A stretch of 64,000 nt of DNA. It comes from Pseudomonas sp. NFACC02. GTDB lineage: Bacteria > Pseudomonadota > Gammaproteobacteria > Pseudomonadales > Pseudomonadaceae. Below the pieces are notes generated by a model. The model did not search any database. It was not told where the DNA came from and saw only the letters and a list, made by a program, of their open reading frames with translations. The DNA is taken from positions 1 to 64,000 of the forward strand of contig NZ_FOEO01000013.1 in the NCBI RefSeq assembly GCF_900110765.1, written 5' to 3'. The position numbers and the translations under genes were made by a program. The stretch's first letter is position 1. Each line of letters starts with the position of its first letter. Of this stretch, positions 1 through 9,077 are shown one piece after another.

Positions 1-363
1 TTCCTGACCGCCACAGCGCTGTTTGCGGCCTTTCTTCGAGGCGAGTTTAAAAATGTGGATGCGTATATCGCCTACCTGGGGCTGGACTTGCGGGTGTCGG
101 ACTCTGGGAACAAATCAGGTCGCCGCCGGCTAAGCAAAAAAGGCGACCCTGAGGTACGCCGACTAGGCTTCAACGCTTCAATGGCCGCCTGCCGATCGGC
201 GACATGGAAGCCGTATTACGAGAAGAAAATAGGCGAGGGAAAAGCCAGAACTGAAGCATTGACGATATTGAGCAGGAAGCTGGCAGGGGTGGCCTTCTCG
301 CTGATGAAGAAACGGGAAGAGTATGACCCTACGAAACGTTTGGGGGTTGCCCCCCAAACATAG
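1..363 (+). CDS. IS110-family transposase, C-terminal part (cut by window edge)
   Basis: The frame is open from base 1, so the N-terminus lies outside the window; 120 residues are visible. They match the C-terminal Transposase_20 (IS116/IS110/IS902) region: a YLGLD segment, an SDSG motif, GRRRLSKKGDPEVRR, then MAACRSATWKPYYEKK and a closing ALTILSRKLAGVAF helix. The second serine of SDSG lies 85 residues from the C-terminus, about where the catalytic serine of IS110 recombinases is expected (inference). The DEDD RuvC-like half cannot be judged. A 9-bp perfect hairpin sits in the last codons. The reading frame is intact to its stop, 43 bp from the 3' end of katE. Family assignment is secure; whether the element is complete is unknown. 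Confidence 0.85.
   Translation, partial: FLTATALFAAFLRGEFKNVDAYIAYLGLDLRVSDSGNKSGRRRLSKKGDPEVRRLGFNASMAACRSATWKPYYEKKIGEGKARTEALTILSRKLAGVAFSLMKKREEYDPTKRLGVAPQT
338..359. repeat. 9-bp perfect hairpin in the last codons of the IS110 transposase
   Basis: GTTTGGGGG (338-346), loop TTGC, CCCCCAAAC (351-359). No T-run follows, so it is not a textbook terminator. It may be part of the element's right end or block read-through into katE. Confidence 0.6.
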
Positions 364-406
364 AATCTCCCACAGTTCCGCGGTGAACGAGCCGCAGCGA
401 TTGACC

Positions 407-2566
407 TTAGGCCGGAATTGCCTTGGCCTTAGGCTCCCGCGCCCAGACACGATGTTGTTTCATCGCGTCGAAGAAAGCGCCGAACGATTTGCTGTCCGAA
501 ACGGCTAGCAGTCCTGCATCGGGTTCCAGACGCAATGCATCAATCAGCTCTTTGGCGTCTCCTGCATAAGCGATCGCTTTGAGATGCTTGTACGCTTCCA
601 GTACGTAATGCAGCGTAACCCCGTTGCCGCTCAGGGCTTTCACGGACGCGGCGCCACCCGGAATGAACACGGCATCGAATGCGATCGAAGGCATCCCCTC
701 GGCCGACGCATCCACAGCCAACGTTCCGCCGTCAGCCGTTTTCACAGGCGCAGAGGTCGGGCCCAGTACCTTCGCATGAGCCGCCTCGGCTTCCAGCGCA
801 GCCTTCATGGTTGCGACCGCCTTCTCATCTACACCGTCTGCAACCAGGATCGCCACTTTGCGAGAAGCGATATCAGGCGGCAGCAGATTAGCCTGACTCA
901 GCAATGGCGACTGATCCACCGTCGGCTTGCCGGTCTTCTGGGGTTTAACCGTTGGACCCGTTGGCGCAGGCAACCCGAGGTTCTCGGCGACGCGCGTGGC
1001 CAGGGTCATGTCGATGTTCGCCAGAATCTCGTTCACCTGACGTGCGCGAATGTGCTCGCGCTCGACCTTGCCGAGCTCAAAGCTGTACGCCGCGATGATG
1101 TGCTCTTTCTCGTGCTCGCTCATGCTGTTGAAGAACAGTGTGGCTTGCGAGAAGTGATCGCCAAACGATGGACTGCGCTCACGCACCTTGTGAGCTTCAA
1201 CGCGCTCCTGGTAAGTCTCGAAGCCGCCATCCTGTGGGCCGGCCGGTGTTTCTTTCGGCCAGCCGCCATCGATGGAGTTCGGCTCATAGGAAGCGCGGCC
1301 CTTGTCGATGGTCATGCGGTGCTGAGCATCGCGCTGCCCGCTGTGGTTCGGCGAAACCGGGCGGTTGATCGGGATCTCATGGAAGTTCGGGCCACCGAGG
1401 CGGCTGATCTGCGTATCGGTGTAGGAGAACAAACGGCCCTGCAGCAACGGGTCATTGGAGAAGTCGATGCCTGGAACAACGTGGCCGGGGCAGAAAGCGA
1501 CCTGCTCGGTTTCGGCAAAATAATTGTCCGGGTTGCGATTGAGCACCATTTTGCCCAGCGGCGTCACCGGCACCATTTCTTCCGGAATGATCTTGGTCGG
1601 GTCGAGCAGGTCGAAGTCGAACTTGTGCTCGTCTTCTTCGGCGACAATCTGTACGCCCAGCTCCCACTCAGGATAGTCACCTGACTCGATGGACTCCCAC
1701 AGGTCACGGCGGTGGAAGTCCGTGTCTTTGCCCGCGAGCTTCTGGGCTTCGTCCCAAAGCAACGAGCAAGTGCCGTACTTGGGCTTCCAGTGGAATTTCA
1801 CAAACGAGGATTTACCCTCGGTGTTGATCATGCGGAAGGTATGAATGCCGAAGCCCTGCATGCTCCGCAGGTTTTTCGGAATCGCCCGGTCGGACATGGT
1901 CCAGAGCACCATGTGCGCGGACTCGGGCACCAGCGAGACGAAGTCCCAAAAAGTGTCATGCGCCGATCCGCCGGTAGGGATTTCGTTATGGGGCTCGGGT
2001 TTCACCGCATGCACGAAGTCTGGAAACTTGATCGCGTCCTGGATAAAGAACACCGGCATGTTGTTGCCGACCAGGTCGTAATTGCCTTCGCCCGTATAAA
2101 ACTTGACCGCAAAGCCACGTACGTCACGTACGGTATCACCGGATCCGCGTGGGCCCTGTACCGTGGAGAAGCGCACGAACACCGGAGTTTTCTTGCCCGG
2201 ATCACGCAGGAACTCGGCCTTGCTCAGCGCGGAATGGTTCTCGTAGGTCTGAAAGTAGCCGTGGGCGGCGGCGCCGCGTGCGTGAACGATGCGCTCCGGA
2301 ATGCGTTCATGGTCAAAATGCGTGATCTTCTCGCGCATGATGAAGTCTTCAAGCAGCGACGGGCCGCGGCTGCCGACTTTCAACGTGTTCTGGTTGTCGG
2401 CGACTTTCACGCCTTGATTGGTGCGCAGAGCTTGCCCTGTAGCGTCTGAGCGAAACTGCTCCAGACTTTCGAGTTTCTCGTTGGTGTTGCCGCGATCCAA
2501 GGTATCGGTACCGGCAAGGTCACTCGTGGATGTCGGACTTACAGGTGCTGGTTTCTTTGTAGCCAT
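407..2566 (-). CDS. katE: Monofunctional catalase HPII, large-subunit clade
   Basis: Heme catalase that breaks down hydrogen peroxide in the cytoplasm. The 719 residues have the large-subunit layout: an extended N-terminus, the catalase core with essential His95 (RIVHARG), Asn168 ([11 protein letters not shown]) and heme ligand Tyr382 (RLFSYTDTQ), then from about residue 565 a DJ-1/PfpI-like flavodoxin-fold domain ([11 protein letters not shown]). The start is fixed by a GAGGAG ribosome site about 8 bases upstream of the ATG. It stands alone, divergent from metN with a 404-bp gap, and its 3' end lies next to the IS110 remnant. In pseudomonads katE is usually induced in stationary phase; no sigma-S promoter could be placed with confidence. 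Confidence 0.97.
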   Translation of the reverse strand: MATKKPAPVSPTSTSDLAGTDTLDRGNTNEKLESLEQFRSDATGQALRTNQGVKVADNQNTLKVGSRGPSLLEDFIMREKITHFDHERIPERIVHARGAAAHGYFQTYENHSALSKAEFLRDPGKKTPVFVRFSTVQGPRGSGDTVRDVRGFAVKFYTGEGNYDLVGNNMPVFFIQDAIKFPDFVHAVKPEPHNEIPTGGSAHDTFWDFVSLVPESAHMVLWTMSDRAIPKNLRSMQGFGIHTFRMINTEGKSSFVKFHWKPKYGTCSLLWDEAQKLAGKDTDFHRRDLWESIESGDYPEWELGVQIVAEEDEHKFDFDLLDPTKIIPEEMVPVTPLGKMVLNRNPDNYFAETEQVAFCPGHVVPGIDFSNDPLLQGRLFSYTDTQISRLGGPNFHEIPINRPVSPNHSGQRDAQHRMTIDKGRASYEPNSIDGGWPKETPAGPQDGGFETYQERVEAHKVRERSPSFGDHFSQATLFFNSMSEHEKEHIIAAYSFELGKVEREHIRARQVNEILANIDMTLATRVAENLGLPAPTGPTVKPQKTGKPTVDQSPLLSQANLLPPDIASRKVAILVADGVDEKAVATMKAALEAEAAHAKVLGPTSAPVKTADGGTLAVDASAEGMPSIAFDAVFIPGGAASVKALSGNGVTLHYVLEAYKHLKAIAYAGDAKELIDALRLEPDAGLLAVSDSKSFGAFFDAMKQHRVWAREPKAKAIPA

Positions 2567-2970
2567 CGGTTCAAAACTCCTCGGTTCAGGCGGCTCTTTC
2601 TCGTTCTTCCATAGGCGAAAGGCGGAATAAGCTCGTTAAGCAAGGATTTCCCGGACAGGAGACAGGGGAAATCGCGGCGCTTAATTAGTGACTGAGAGAA
2701 AAAAGGGCCGTTCCGTGTTTTTTCTGACCTTTGGTCTAACGTTGCTTCAGCCCAGGTCAGACCCGCGGTATTTGGCGATATGACCGTTTGGCAGGTGGTC
2801 CGCTAAATAAATGCTAAGAATTCTGGGCCCAACCCCGGCCTGACAGGCTAAAATGCGCGCCCGGTTTATCCAGCCGAGGCGATAAACGGCCGAAATGGCA
2901 TCGCCCAGCAGTGTGCTCGAGACCTTTCTCGCATGCTGTTTTTTCTACCGCGCCCCACAAGGTTCGCTAA
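2567..2970. promoter_or_regulatory. 404-bp divergent intergenic region katE / metN
   Basis: No credible gene lies here. It must hold the katE promoter (minus) and the metNIQ promoter (plus). The only hexamer worth noting is TAAAAT at 2849-2854, a possible -10 for metN, without a convincing -35. No riboswitch-like fold was recognised. Confidence 0.4.
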
Positions 2971-3978
2971 GTGATCGAGTTTCAAAACGTCCATAAAACC
3001 TATCGGGTCGCCGACAGGGAAATCCCCGCGCTGCACCCGACCAGCCTGCGCGTCGAAGACGGCCAGGTGTTTGGCCTGATCGGCCACTCCGGTGCGGGCA
3101 AAAGCACCCTGCTACGCCTGATCAACCGCCTGGAAGCGCCAAGCGGCGGCAGGATTCTGGTGGATGACGTCGATGTCACCGCCCTGGATGCCGACGGCTT
3201 GCGGGGTTTTCGTCGACAGGTCGGAATGATCTTCCAGCACTTCAACCTGCTGTCGTCCAGGACCGTCGCCGACAACGTCGCCATGCCGCTGACCCTGGCC
3301 GGGGACATGTCCCGCGCGCAGATCGACCAGCGAGTGGCGGAGTTGCTGGCCCGTGTCGGGCTGTCCGACCACGCAAAAAAGTACCCCGCGCAATTGTCCG
3401 GCGGTCAGAAGCAGCGCGTCGGCATCGCTCGTGCGCTGGCGACCAAGCCAAAGATTCTGCTGTGCGATGAGGCCACCAGCGCCCTCGACCCGCAAACCAC
3501 GGCGTCGGTCCTGCAGTTGCTGGCCGAGATCAACCGCGAGCTGAAGCTGACCATCGTCCTGATCACTCACGAGATGGACGTGATCCGTCGCGTCTGCGAT
3601 CAGGTGGCGGTGATGGACGCGGGTGTGATCGTCGAGCAGGGCCCTGTTGCCGATGTGTTTCTGCATCCCAAACATCCGACCACCCGGCGCTTCGTTCAGG
3701 AAGACGAACAGGTCGACGAGAACGAGCAGAACACCGACTTCGCTCATGTGCAGGGCCGTATCGTGCGCCTGACCTTTCAGGGCGAAGCGACCTACGCGCC
3801 GCTGCTGGGCACCGTCGCGCGGGAAACCGGCGTGGACTACAGCATCCTGGCCGGCCGCATCGACCGCATCAAGGACACGCCTTACGGGCAACTGACGCTG
3901 GCGATTACCGGCGGCGACATGGACGCCGCATTCGCCCGCTTCACCGCGGCCGACGTTCACATGGAGATCCTGCGCTGA
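2971..3978 (+). CDS. metN: D/L-methionine ABC transporter, ATPase subunit
   Basis: Energy-coupling ATPase of the MetNIQ importer on the cytoplasmic face of the inner membrane. Walker [10 protein letters not shown] is at residues 38-46, the Q-loop at Gln89, the signature LSGGQKQR at 142-149 and Walker B ILLCDE at 162-167. Residues about 255-335 form the C-terminal NIL regulatory domain typical of MetN, which separates it from generic amino-acid ATPases. The start is GTG. The stop TGA shares one base with the metI ATG (TGATG), so the two are translationally coupled. First gene of metN-metI-metQ. Confidence 0.95.
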   Translation: MIEFQNVHKTYRVADREIPALHPTSLRVEDGQVFGLIGHSGAGKSTLLRLINRLEAPSGGRILVDDVDVTALDADGLRGFRRQVGMIFQHFNLLSSRTVADNVAMPLTLAGDMSRAQIDQRVAELLARVGLSDHAKKYPAQLSGGQKQRVGIARALATKPKILLCDEATSALDPQTTASVLQLLAEINRELKLTIVLITHEMDVIRRVCDQVAVMDAGVIVEQGPVADVFLHPKHPTTRRFVQEDEQVDENEQNTDFAHVQGRIVRLTFQGEATYAPLLGTVARETGVDYSILAGRIDRIKDTPYGQLTLAITGGDMDAAFARFTAADVHMEILR

Positions 3979-4652
3979 TGGATACCCTGATCAATCTGTT
4001 TTCCAACGTCGACTGGTATGAAATCTGGGTCGCCACCGGCGATACCCTGATCATGCTGGGCGTATCGCTGGCCTTCACCGTGCTGCTGGGCCTGCCGCTG
4101 GGCGTGCTGATGTTCCTGACGTCGCCGCGCCAGTTGCTCGAAAACAAGTCGGTCTACGCCACCGTCGGCCTGATCGTGAACATGCTCCGGGCGTTGCCGT
4201 TCATCATCCTGTTGATCGTGATGATGCCGCTGACCGAAATCATCACCGGCACCTCGCTGGGAATTCTCGGCACGCTACCGCCGCTGATCGCAGGTGCCAC
4301 GCCATTCTTCGCGCGTCTGGTCGAAACGGCATTGCGGGAGGTGGATCGCGGCATCATCGAAGCGATTCAGGCGATGGGCGCCACCACGCGGCAGATCATC
4401 GTCAAGGCGCTGCTGCCGGAGGCGCGTCCGGGCATTCTGGCGGCCATCACGGTAACGGCCATTGCGCTGGTGTCCTTCACCGCCATGGCGGGCGCCGTGG
4501 GGGCGGGTGGTCTGGGTGATCTGGCGATTCGCTACGGGTACCAGCGCTTCCAGAACGATGTGATGTTCGTGACGGTCGTATTGCTGCTGGTGCTGGTGCA
4601 GATCCTGCAAACCGTGGGCGACAGACTGGTCGCGCATTTTTCGCACCGTTAA
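3978..4652 (+). CDS. metI: Methionine ABC transporter permease
   Basis: Inner-membrane permease of MetNIQ; 224 residues with five or six hydrophobic helices. The binding-protein-dependent transport signature is visible as EAIQAMGATTRQIIVKALLPEA, the EAA loop that docks on MetN. The start overlaps the metN stop by one base and metQ follows after 65 bp, as in the standard operon order. Length and order match the family. Confidence 0.95.
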   Translation: MDTLINLFSNVDWYEIWVATGDTLIMLGVSLAFTVLLGLPLGVLMFLTSPRQLLENKSVYATVGLIVNMLRALPFIILLIVMMPLTEIITGTSLGILGTLPPLIAGATPFFARLVETALREVDRGIIEAIQAMGATTRQIIVKALLPEARPGILAAITVTAIALVSFTAMAGAVGAGGLGDLAIRYGYQRFQNDVMFVTVVLLLVLVQILQTVGDRLVAHFSHR

Positions 4653-4717
4653 TTGAATTCGCCGGTCGCCGACCGGCAAATGCGCGCCACCCCGCGCGCA
4701 TTTCAAGGAGTAGAACC

Positions 4718-5491
4718 ATGAAAAAACTGTTGGCCGTATTCGCTGCCGTGGCTGCCTTTTCCGCCCACGCCGATGAAACCCTGACCGTTGCCGCCACGGC
4801 GGTGCCGCACGCCGAGATTCTCGAATTCGTCAAACCGACGCTGGCCAAAGAAGGCGTGACGCTGAACGTGAAGGTCTTCAACGACTACATTCAGCCGAAC
4901 GTGCAGGTCGATCAGAAGCGCATGGACGCCAACTTCTTCCAGCACCAGCCGTACCTGGATGAATTCAACAAGGGCAAAGGCACGCATCTGGTCAGCGTGG
5001 CCAAGGTTCATGTCGAGCCTTTCGGTGCCTACTCGGACAAGATCAAGGACCTCGCCAACCTGCCTGATGGTGCGACCGTCGCTCTGCCGAACGACGCCAC
5101 CAACGAAGGCCGCGCGCTCCTGCTGCTGGTCAAGGCCGGTCTGATCACCCTGAAAGACCCGACCAGCATCACGGCCAAGCCAAGCGATGTGCAGCAGAAC
5201 CCGAAAGCGCTGAAATTCCGCGAGCTGGAAGCGGCCACCTTGCCACGCGTGCTGACTCAGGTGGACCTGGCGCTGATCAACACCAACTACGCGCTGACCG
5301 CCAAGCTTGATCCAACCAAGGATGCGCTGATCATCGAAGGCCCGGAATCTCCGTACGCGAATATTCTGGTCACCCGCGAAGACAACAAGGATTCGCCGGC
5401 CATCCAGAAACTGGTCGCCGCACTGCACAGCCCGGAAACCAAAGCGTTCATTCTTGAGAAATACAAAGGGGCGGTGGTTCCGGCGTTCTGA
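4718..5491 (+). CDS. metQ: Methionine ABC transporter substrate-binding protein (NlpA family)
   Basis: Periplasmic receptor of MetNIQ; 257 residues. The N-terminus is a Sec signal (MKKLLAVFAAVAAFSAHA, cleavage before DETL). No lipobox cysteine is present, so this copy is probably soluble rather than a lipoprotein as in E. coli. The NlpA-family body is clear: VPHAEILEFVKPTLAKEGV, then QPNVQVDQKRMDANFFQHQPYL. An AAGGAG ribosome site lies 8 bases before the ATG. Last gene of the operon; a hairpin pair follows at 5522-5617. The exact ligand (D- or L-methionine) cannot be told from sequence. Confidence 0.93.
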   Translation: MKKLLAVFAAVAAFSAHADETLTVAATAVPHAEILEFVKPTLAKEGVTLNVKVFNDYIQPNVQVDQKRMDANFFQHQPYLDEFNKGKGTHLVSVAKVHVEPFGAYSDKIKDLANLPDGATVALPNDATNEGRALLLLVKAGLITLKDPTSITAKPSDVQQNPKALKFRELEAATLPRVLTQVDLALINTNYALTAKLDPTKDALIIEGPESPYANILVTREDNKDSPAIQKLVAALHSPETKAFILEKYKGAVVPAF

Positions 5492-5521
5492 TCAGGGCCT
5501 CGCGACACCGATTTGATTGAT

Positions 5522-5617
5522 CGTTCCCACGCTCCGCGTGGGAACGCCGATCAGGCCGCTCTGCGGCCACTGTGAAGCAGAGCGTCACGGGATGCATGCC
5601 CACGCGGAGCGTGGGCA
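5522..5617. repeat. Paired REP-like palindromes after metQ
   Basis: Two GC-rich hairpins in opposite orientation: CGTTCCCACG ctc CGCGTGGGAACG at 5522-5546 and TGCCCACG cggag CGTGGGCA at 5597-5617. They lie between the convergent metQ and SCO genes and may also act as a terminator. This family differs from the other REPs in the window. Confidence 0.8.
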
Positions 5618-5676
5618 CGATCATCTGTCCCACAGGTCTGGCATCCGCCACACAATTCGTAGCGAACAATCCCCCA

Positions 5677-6309
5677 TCACTTCCTTTCCACCAACCCCGG
5701 CAACTGCGCGATCAGCTTCTGGTTGTTCAATGGTGCGCGGATGAAACCGCGCTGGGTGCCGTCCGGGCCGAGGAGGGCGAGGTTGCCGCTGTGGTCGACC
5801 GTGTAGTTCGGCTTGCTGGTGTCGGCCGGAATGAATGGAATACTCACCGCATTGGCCAGTTTCTGGATGGTGTCCACCGGCGCGGTCAGGCCCACGAACT
5901 GTTTGTCGAAATAACCCAGATACGTCTTGAGCTGCTGCGGTGTGTCACGGTTCGGATCGACGCTGACCAGCGCGATCCGCATTTTATCGACGGCCTCTTT
6001 CGGCAGCTCGCTCTTGATCTGACGCAGTTGGGCGAGGGTGGTCGGGCAGATGTCCGGGCAGAAGGTGTAGCCAAAGAACAGCAGCGTCCATTTATCTTTC
6101 AATGACCCCAGCGATACCGGCTGGCCGTCCTGGTCGACCATTTTCAGATCCGGCACGTCGCGACTTTGCGGCAACAGAATCACACCCGCGTCGATCAGCG
6201 CGGTCTGGTCACCCTGGCCCTTGCCCGACAGCACGCGGTTGACGGTCAGGCCCAGCACCACCGCTACGATGGCCACGAGAATAAAGACGGTTTTTTGCGT
6301 TCGGGTCAT
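5677..6309 (-). CDS. SCO1/SenC/PrrC family copper chaperone for cytochrome oxidase
   Basis: Membrane-anchored, periplasm-facing thioredoxin-fold protein that delivers copper to, or reduces, the CuA site of oxidase subunit II. In the 210 residues a single N-terminal membrane helix (about 7-27) is followed by the copper site CPDIC (Cys84, Cys88) and the distal His173 (VDHSGNLALL). The ATG at 6309 is chosen because it overlaps the cyoE stop (ATGA); an in-frame extension to 6435 would run into cyoE. Last gene of the cox assembly cluster. Confidence 0.93.
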   Translation of the reverse strand: MTRTQKTVFILVAIVAVVLGLTVNRVLSGKGQGDQTALIDAGVILLPQSRDVPDLKMVDQDGQPVSLGSLKDKWTLLFFGYTFCPDICPTTLAQLRQIKSELPKEAVDKMRIALVSVDPNRDTPQQLKTYLGYFDKQFVGLTAPVDTIQKLANAVSIPFIPADTSKPNYTVDHSGNLALLGPDGTQRGFIRAPLNNQKLIAQLPGLVERK

Positions 6310-7205
6310 AAATTCAACACTAGGTAGTGATCTACGAGCAGCGCGATGAACAGCAGCAGCAAGTACCAGATCGAGTACTTGAAGGTGTTGATCGCGGCGT
6401 GCGGCCGGCTGCCACGGTACAACACCAGCGCCCAATGCAGAAAGCGAATCCCCAGCACGCTGGCGCAGATCAGGTACAGCACGCCACTCATCTTGATCAC
6501 GAACGGCATCAGGCTCACCGCCAGCAGCACGCAGGTGTAGAGCACGATGTGCAGCTTGGTGTACCGCTCGCCGTGAGTGACCGGCAGCATCGGGATGGCA
6601 GCCTTGGCGTATTCGTCTTTGCGATGGATGGCCAGCGCCCAGAAGTGCGGCGGCGTCCAGGCAAAGATGATCAGCACCAGAAGCAAGGGCTCAGCGCTGA
6701 TGTGCCCCGTGACGGCGACCCAACCGAGCATCGGCGGCGCAGCACCGGCCAGCCCGCCGATGACGATGTTCTGCGGTGTCGCACGCTTCAGAAAACCGGT
6801 GTAGATCACGGCGTAACCGAGCAGCGACGCCAGGGTCAGCCAGGCGGCCAGCCTGTTGGTGAACGTCAGCAGCAGCGCCTGACCAACGATCGCCAATACA
6901 GCGGCGAAGGTGAGGGCGGCGGCAGGTGAAACCCGACCTTCGGCCATCGGTCGCTTATGGGTGCGGGCCATCAGGACATCGATGCGACGGTCGACCACAT
7001 GGTTCACTGCCGCCGCGCCACCGGCACACAACATGATCCCCATGTTGCCGAACACCAGCACCGCCCACGGCACGCCGGCACGGGTGGCGAGGAACATCCC
7101 CACCAGCGAGGTCATCAGCATCAACAGCAGAACCTTGGGCTTGGTCAGCTCCAGATAATCCCGCCACAGGGCCTGGCGATGCTGCTCGCCGGTTGCGGTT
7201 GTCAT
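6306..7205 (-). CDS. cyoE: Protoheme IX farnesyltransferase (heme O synthase)
   Basis: UbiA-superfamily integral membrane enzyme that farnesylates heme B to heme O, the precursor of the heme A used by this oxidase. The 299 residues hold about nine membrane helices. The prenyl-diphosphate/Mg site NHVVDRRIDVLMARTHKRP carries Asn68, Asp72 and Asp76; the second loop motif is KDEYAKAAIPM. The start at 7205 (MTTATGEQ) is preferred over an extended in-frame start at 7328 because the extension has no family resemblance and crosses a REP. Also named ctaB in this setting. Its stop overlaps the SCO start by 4 bp. Confidence 0.95.
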   Translation of the reverse strand: MTTATGEQHRQALWRDYLELTKPKVLLLMLMTSLVGMFLATRAGVPWAVLVFGNMGIMLCAGGAAAVNHVVDRRIDVLMARTHKRPMAEGRVSPAAALTFAAVLAIVGQALLLTFTNRLAAWLTLASLLGYAVIYTGFLKRATPQNIVIGGLAGAAPPMLGWVAVTGHISAEPLLLVLIIFAWTPPHFWALAIHRKDEYAKAAIPMLPVTHGERYTKLHIVLYTCVLLAVSLMPFVIKMSGVLYLICASVLGIRFLHWALVLYRGSRPHAAINTFKYSIWYLLLLFIALLVDHYLVLNL

Positions 7206-7245
7206 TGACCTACCCCTTGTCTCGGATTGCTTCTGCCCGAAGGGC

Positions 7246-7267
7246 GTGGGAGCAAGCTTGCTCGCGA
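7246..7267. repeat. Single REP arm upstream of cyoE
   Basis: GTGGGAGCAAGCTTGCTCGC-type sequence between ctaA and cyoE. No partner arm was found nearby, so it looks like a solo or decayed REP. Confidence 0.7.
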
Positions 7268-7417
7268 TCTGGCGCGCAGCGGCAGCAAAATCTGCCAACT
7301 GACGGTATCTGACACACCGCGAGCGCAAGTTTCATGACCGGATCCCGGTCAATCGTCATCAAGTTGGCCTCTCACGGCCTCCGGCCAGAACAAAAACCTG
7401 AAAGTGTTCGGCTACGT

Positions 7418-8476
7418 TCACCGATGCGGCCCCAGATGCAGCAGCACATGCGCGTGTTGCCAGAAGCTCGGTGCGTGCCTGCGTGATACGGTGACTGCCG
7501 GCCTGACGCGGTAATTGATGAGGGTCAAGGTCAGCATCAGGACCGCAGCCCCGGCGTTGTGCGCGACCGCCACGGCCAGTGGCAGGTGGAACAGCACGTT
7601 GCTCATACCCAGGGCGATCTGGAAAAAGAGGGCCAGCACCAACAACCGGGCCAACCCCTTGAGCCCTGCGCGATTCAGCTGCCAGACCAGCGCCAGCAAC
7701 GAAAAGGTCACCAGCAGCGCGCCGACGCGGTGGGTCAGGTGAATCGCCGTTCGCGCCGTGCTGTCCAGCTGGCCTCCCAGATAGTTGGGGCCGATGTGCT
7801 GGGTCAGATGAAAGCCGTTGGCAAAGTCAGCTTCAGGCCACCATTGACCCTGACACGTCGGCAGGTCGGTGCAGGCCATCGCCGCATAGTTGGAACTGAC
7901 CCAACCGCCCAGCGCGATCTGCAACACCACCAGTGCCAGACCGGCCGTCGCAAGACGCCGCAAACGCGGGCTCACCTGTGGCATCGGCGCGAACACTCCA
8001 CTCAACCGGGCCGTCAGCAACAACAAAAGACTTAACGTCGTGATCCCCCCCAGCAAGTGGGCGGTCACCACCTGCGGCCACAACTTGAGCGTCACCGTCC
8101 ACATGCCGAACGCTGCCTGGGCGCCGACCACCCCTACCAGCAACAACGGCAGTCCAACCGGTTGATCGGCGATGTGCCGACGGTGCCAGGCCTGAACACC
8201 CAGCATCATGATCATCAGCGCCAGGCCACCGGCGAAATAGCGATGAACCATCTCGTTGCGGCCTTTGTGCTCCTCAATGGGTGCATCCGGGAAGCGCAGT
8301 TCGGCATGGGCCCGTTGCGCCTCGGTCTTGGGCACGCTGATAAAGCCATAGCAGCCGGGCCAGTCGGGACAGCCGAGGCCTGCATGGGTCAGGCGGGTGT
8401 AAGCGCCGAGCAGCACAACCACCAGCGCCAACAGGGTTGCACACAGTGCGAGACGAAATCCGGGCTTGGTCATCAT
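7418..8476 (-). CDS. ctaA: Heme A synthase, COX15/CtaA family
   Basis: Oxidises the C8 methyl of heme O to a formyl group, giving heme A for the aa3 centre. The 352 residues form eight membrane helices with a duplicated four-helix layout. Conserved heme-ligand histidines are visible (His78, His140, His249 and one in AVAHNAG near 314), as are two extracytoplasmic cysteine pairs (GCPDWPGC, Cys36/Cys42; ACTDLPTC, Cys202/Cys208). ATG codons lie at 8476 and 8473; the AAGGGGG site suits the second slightly better. It sits 7 bp after the preceding gene, so it is part of the operon. Confidence 0.93.
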   Translation of the reverse strand: MMTKPGFRLALCATLLALVVVLLGAYTRLTHAGLGCPDWPGCYGFISVPKTEAQRAHAELRFPDAPIEEHKGRNEMVHRYFAGGLALMIMMLGVQAWHRRHIADQPVGLPLLLVGVVGAQAAFGMWTVTLKLWPQVVTAHLLGGITTLSLLLLLTARLSGVFAPMPQVSPRLRRLATAGLALVVLQIALGGWVSSNYAAMACTDLPTCQGQWWPEADFANGFHLTQHIGPNYLGGQLDSTARTAIHLTHRVGALLVTFSLLALVWQLNRAGLKGLARLLVLALFFQIALGMSNVLFHLPLAVAVAHNAGAAVLMLTLTLINYRVRPAVTVSRRHAPSFWQHAHVLLHLGPHR

Positions 8477-8483
8477 GACCCCC

Positions 8484-9077
8484 TTATCCGATGTTCGACA
8501 GTTTCAGCAGTTGGCGCAGGTCGTTGAGCAGGTCCTTGCCGTTGACCTCCGCGCCATAACGCAACACTAGGTTGCCGTGCGGATCGACGATCCACAGTTG
8601 CGGCAGCTCTACGCCCGGCGCCATTCGGCGATAGCGCTTGAGGTCCAGCGGATAACGCTGCAACTGCGGGTATTCGCGGGTGAGTCTGGCGTCGTATTCG
8701 GGGCTGAGGGGCTGGGCGGTGGTGAGCGCGTGGCTGGCCCGTGAGGCATCGCGCCCCAGACCGATCTGGATTTGCCGCGCCAGGTACACCAGTTGCTGGC
8801 AGTCGGCGTCGCACTGATCGGGCGCGGTGACCAGCAGTTGCCAGCGCTTCTCGTCGGACTGCACGCCCAGTTCGCTGCGGCTCTCACCATTGCCGATCAG
8901 TTCACCATGAAAACTGCGGCTGTCCGGCACCCAGAACTTGAATTTATACATGGTGGTGGCAAGGACCATCGGCCCGAGCGCGACCAGCAACACCAGGATC
9001 AACTGAAGCCGACCGCGACGCCGGTTATTCGGCCGGCGGGCTTCAGACATGCTGGCTGGATTCGTCGCGGTTCCCAT
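8484..9077 (-). CDS. Conserved membrane-anchored protein of the cox cluster
   Basis: 197 residues with a basic N-terminus, one membrane helix (about 24-44, LQLILVLLVALGPMVLATTMYK) and a periplasmic domain. That domain contains APDQCDADCQQLVYLARQIQ and ends in PQLWIVDPHGNLVLRYG, a pattern like the last strands of a thioredoxin/SCO fold. A CDADC pair (CxxxC) sits where SCO has its copper cysteines. A role in oxidase copper or redox assembly is therefore inferred, not shown. Pseudomonads keep this gene between SURF1 and ctaA. The start at 9077 is chosen for its AAGGAG site; it overlaps the SURF1 3' end by 35 bp. Confidence 0.8.
   Translation of the reverse strand: MGTATNPASMSEARRPNNRRRGRLQLILVLLVALGPMVLATTMYKFKFWVPDSRSFHGELIGNGESRSELGVQSDEKRWQLLVTAPDQCDADCQQLVYLARQIQIGLGRDASRASHALTTAQPLSPEYDARLTREYPQLQRYPLDLKRYRRMAPGVELPQLWIVDPHGNLVLRYGAEVNGKDLLNDLRQLLKLSNIG

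Noticed and set aside
584..1684. 366-codon plus-strand frame opposite katE
   Set aside because: Falls inside katE, Arg-rich, no ribosome site; katE is certain from its catalytic residues.
6310..6435. N-terminal extension of the SCO gene to 6435
   Set aside because: It overlaps cyoE coding sequence and adds residues unlike the family; the ATGA overlap at 6306-6309 is the natural start.
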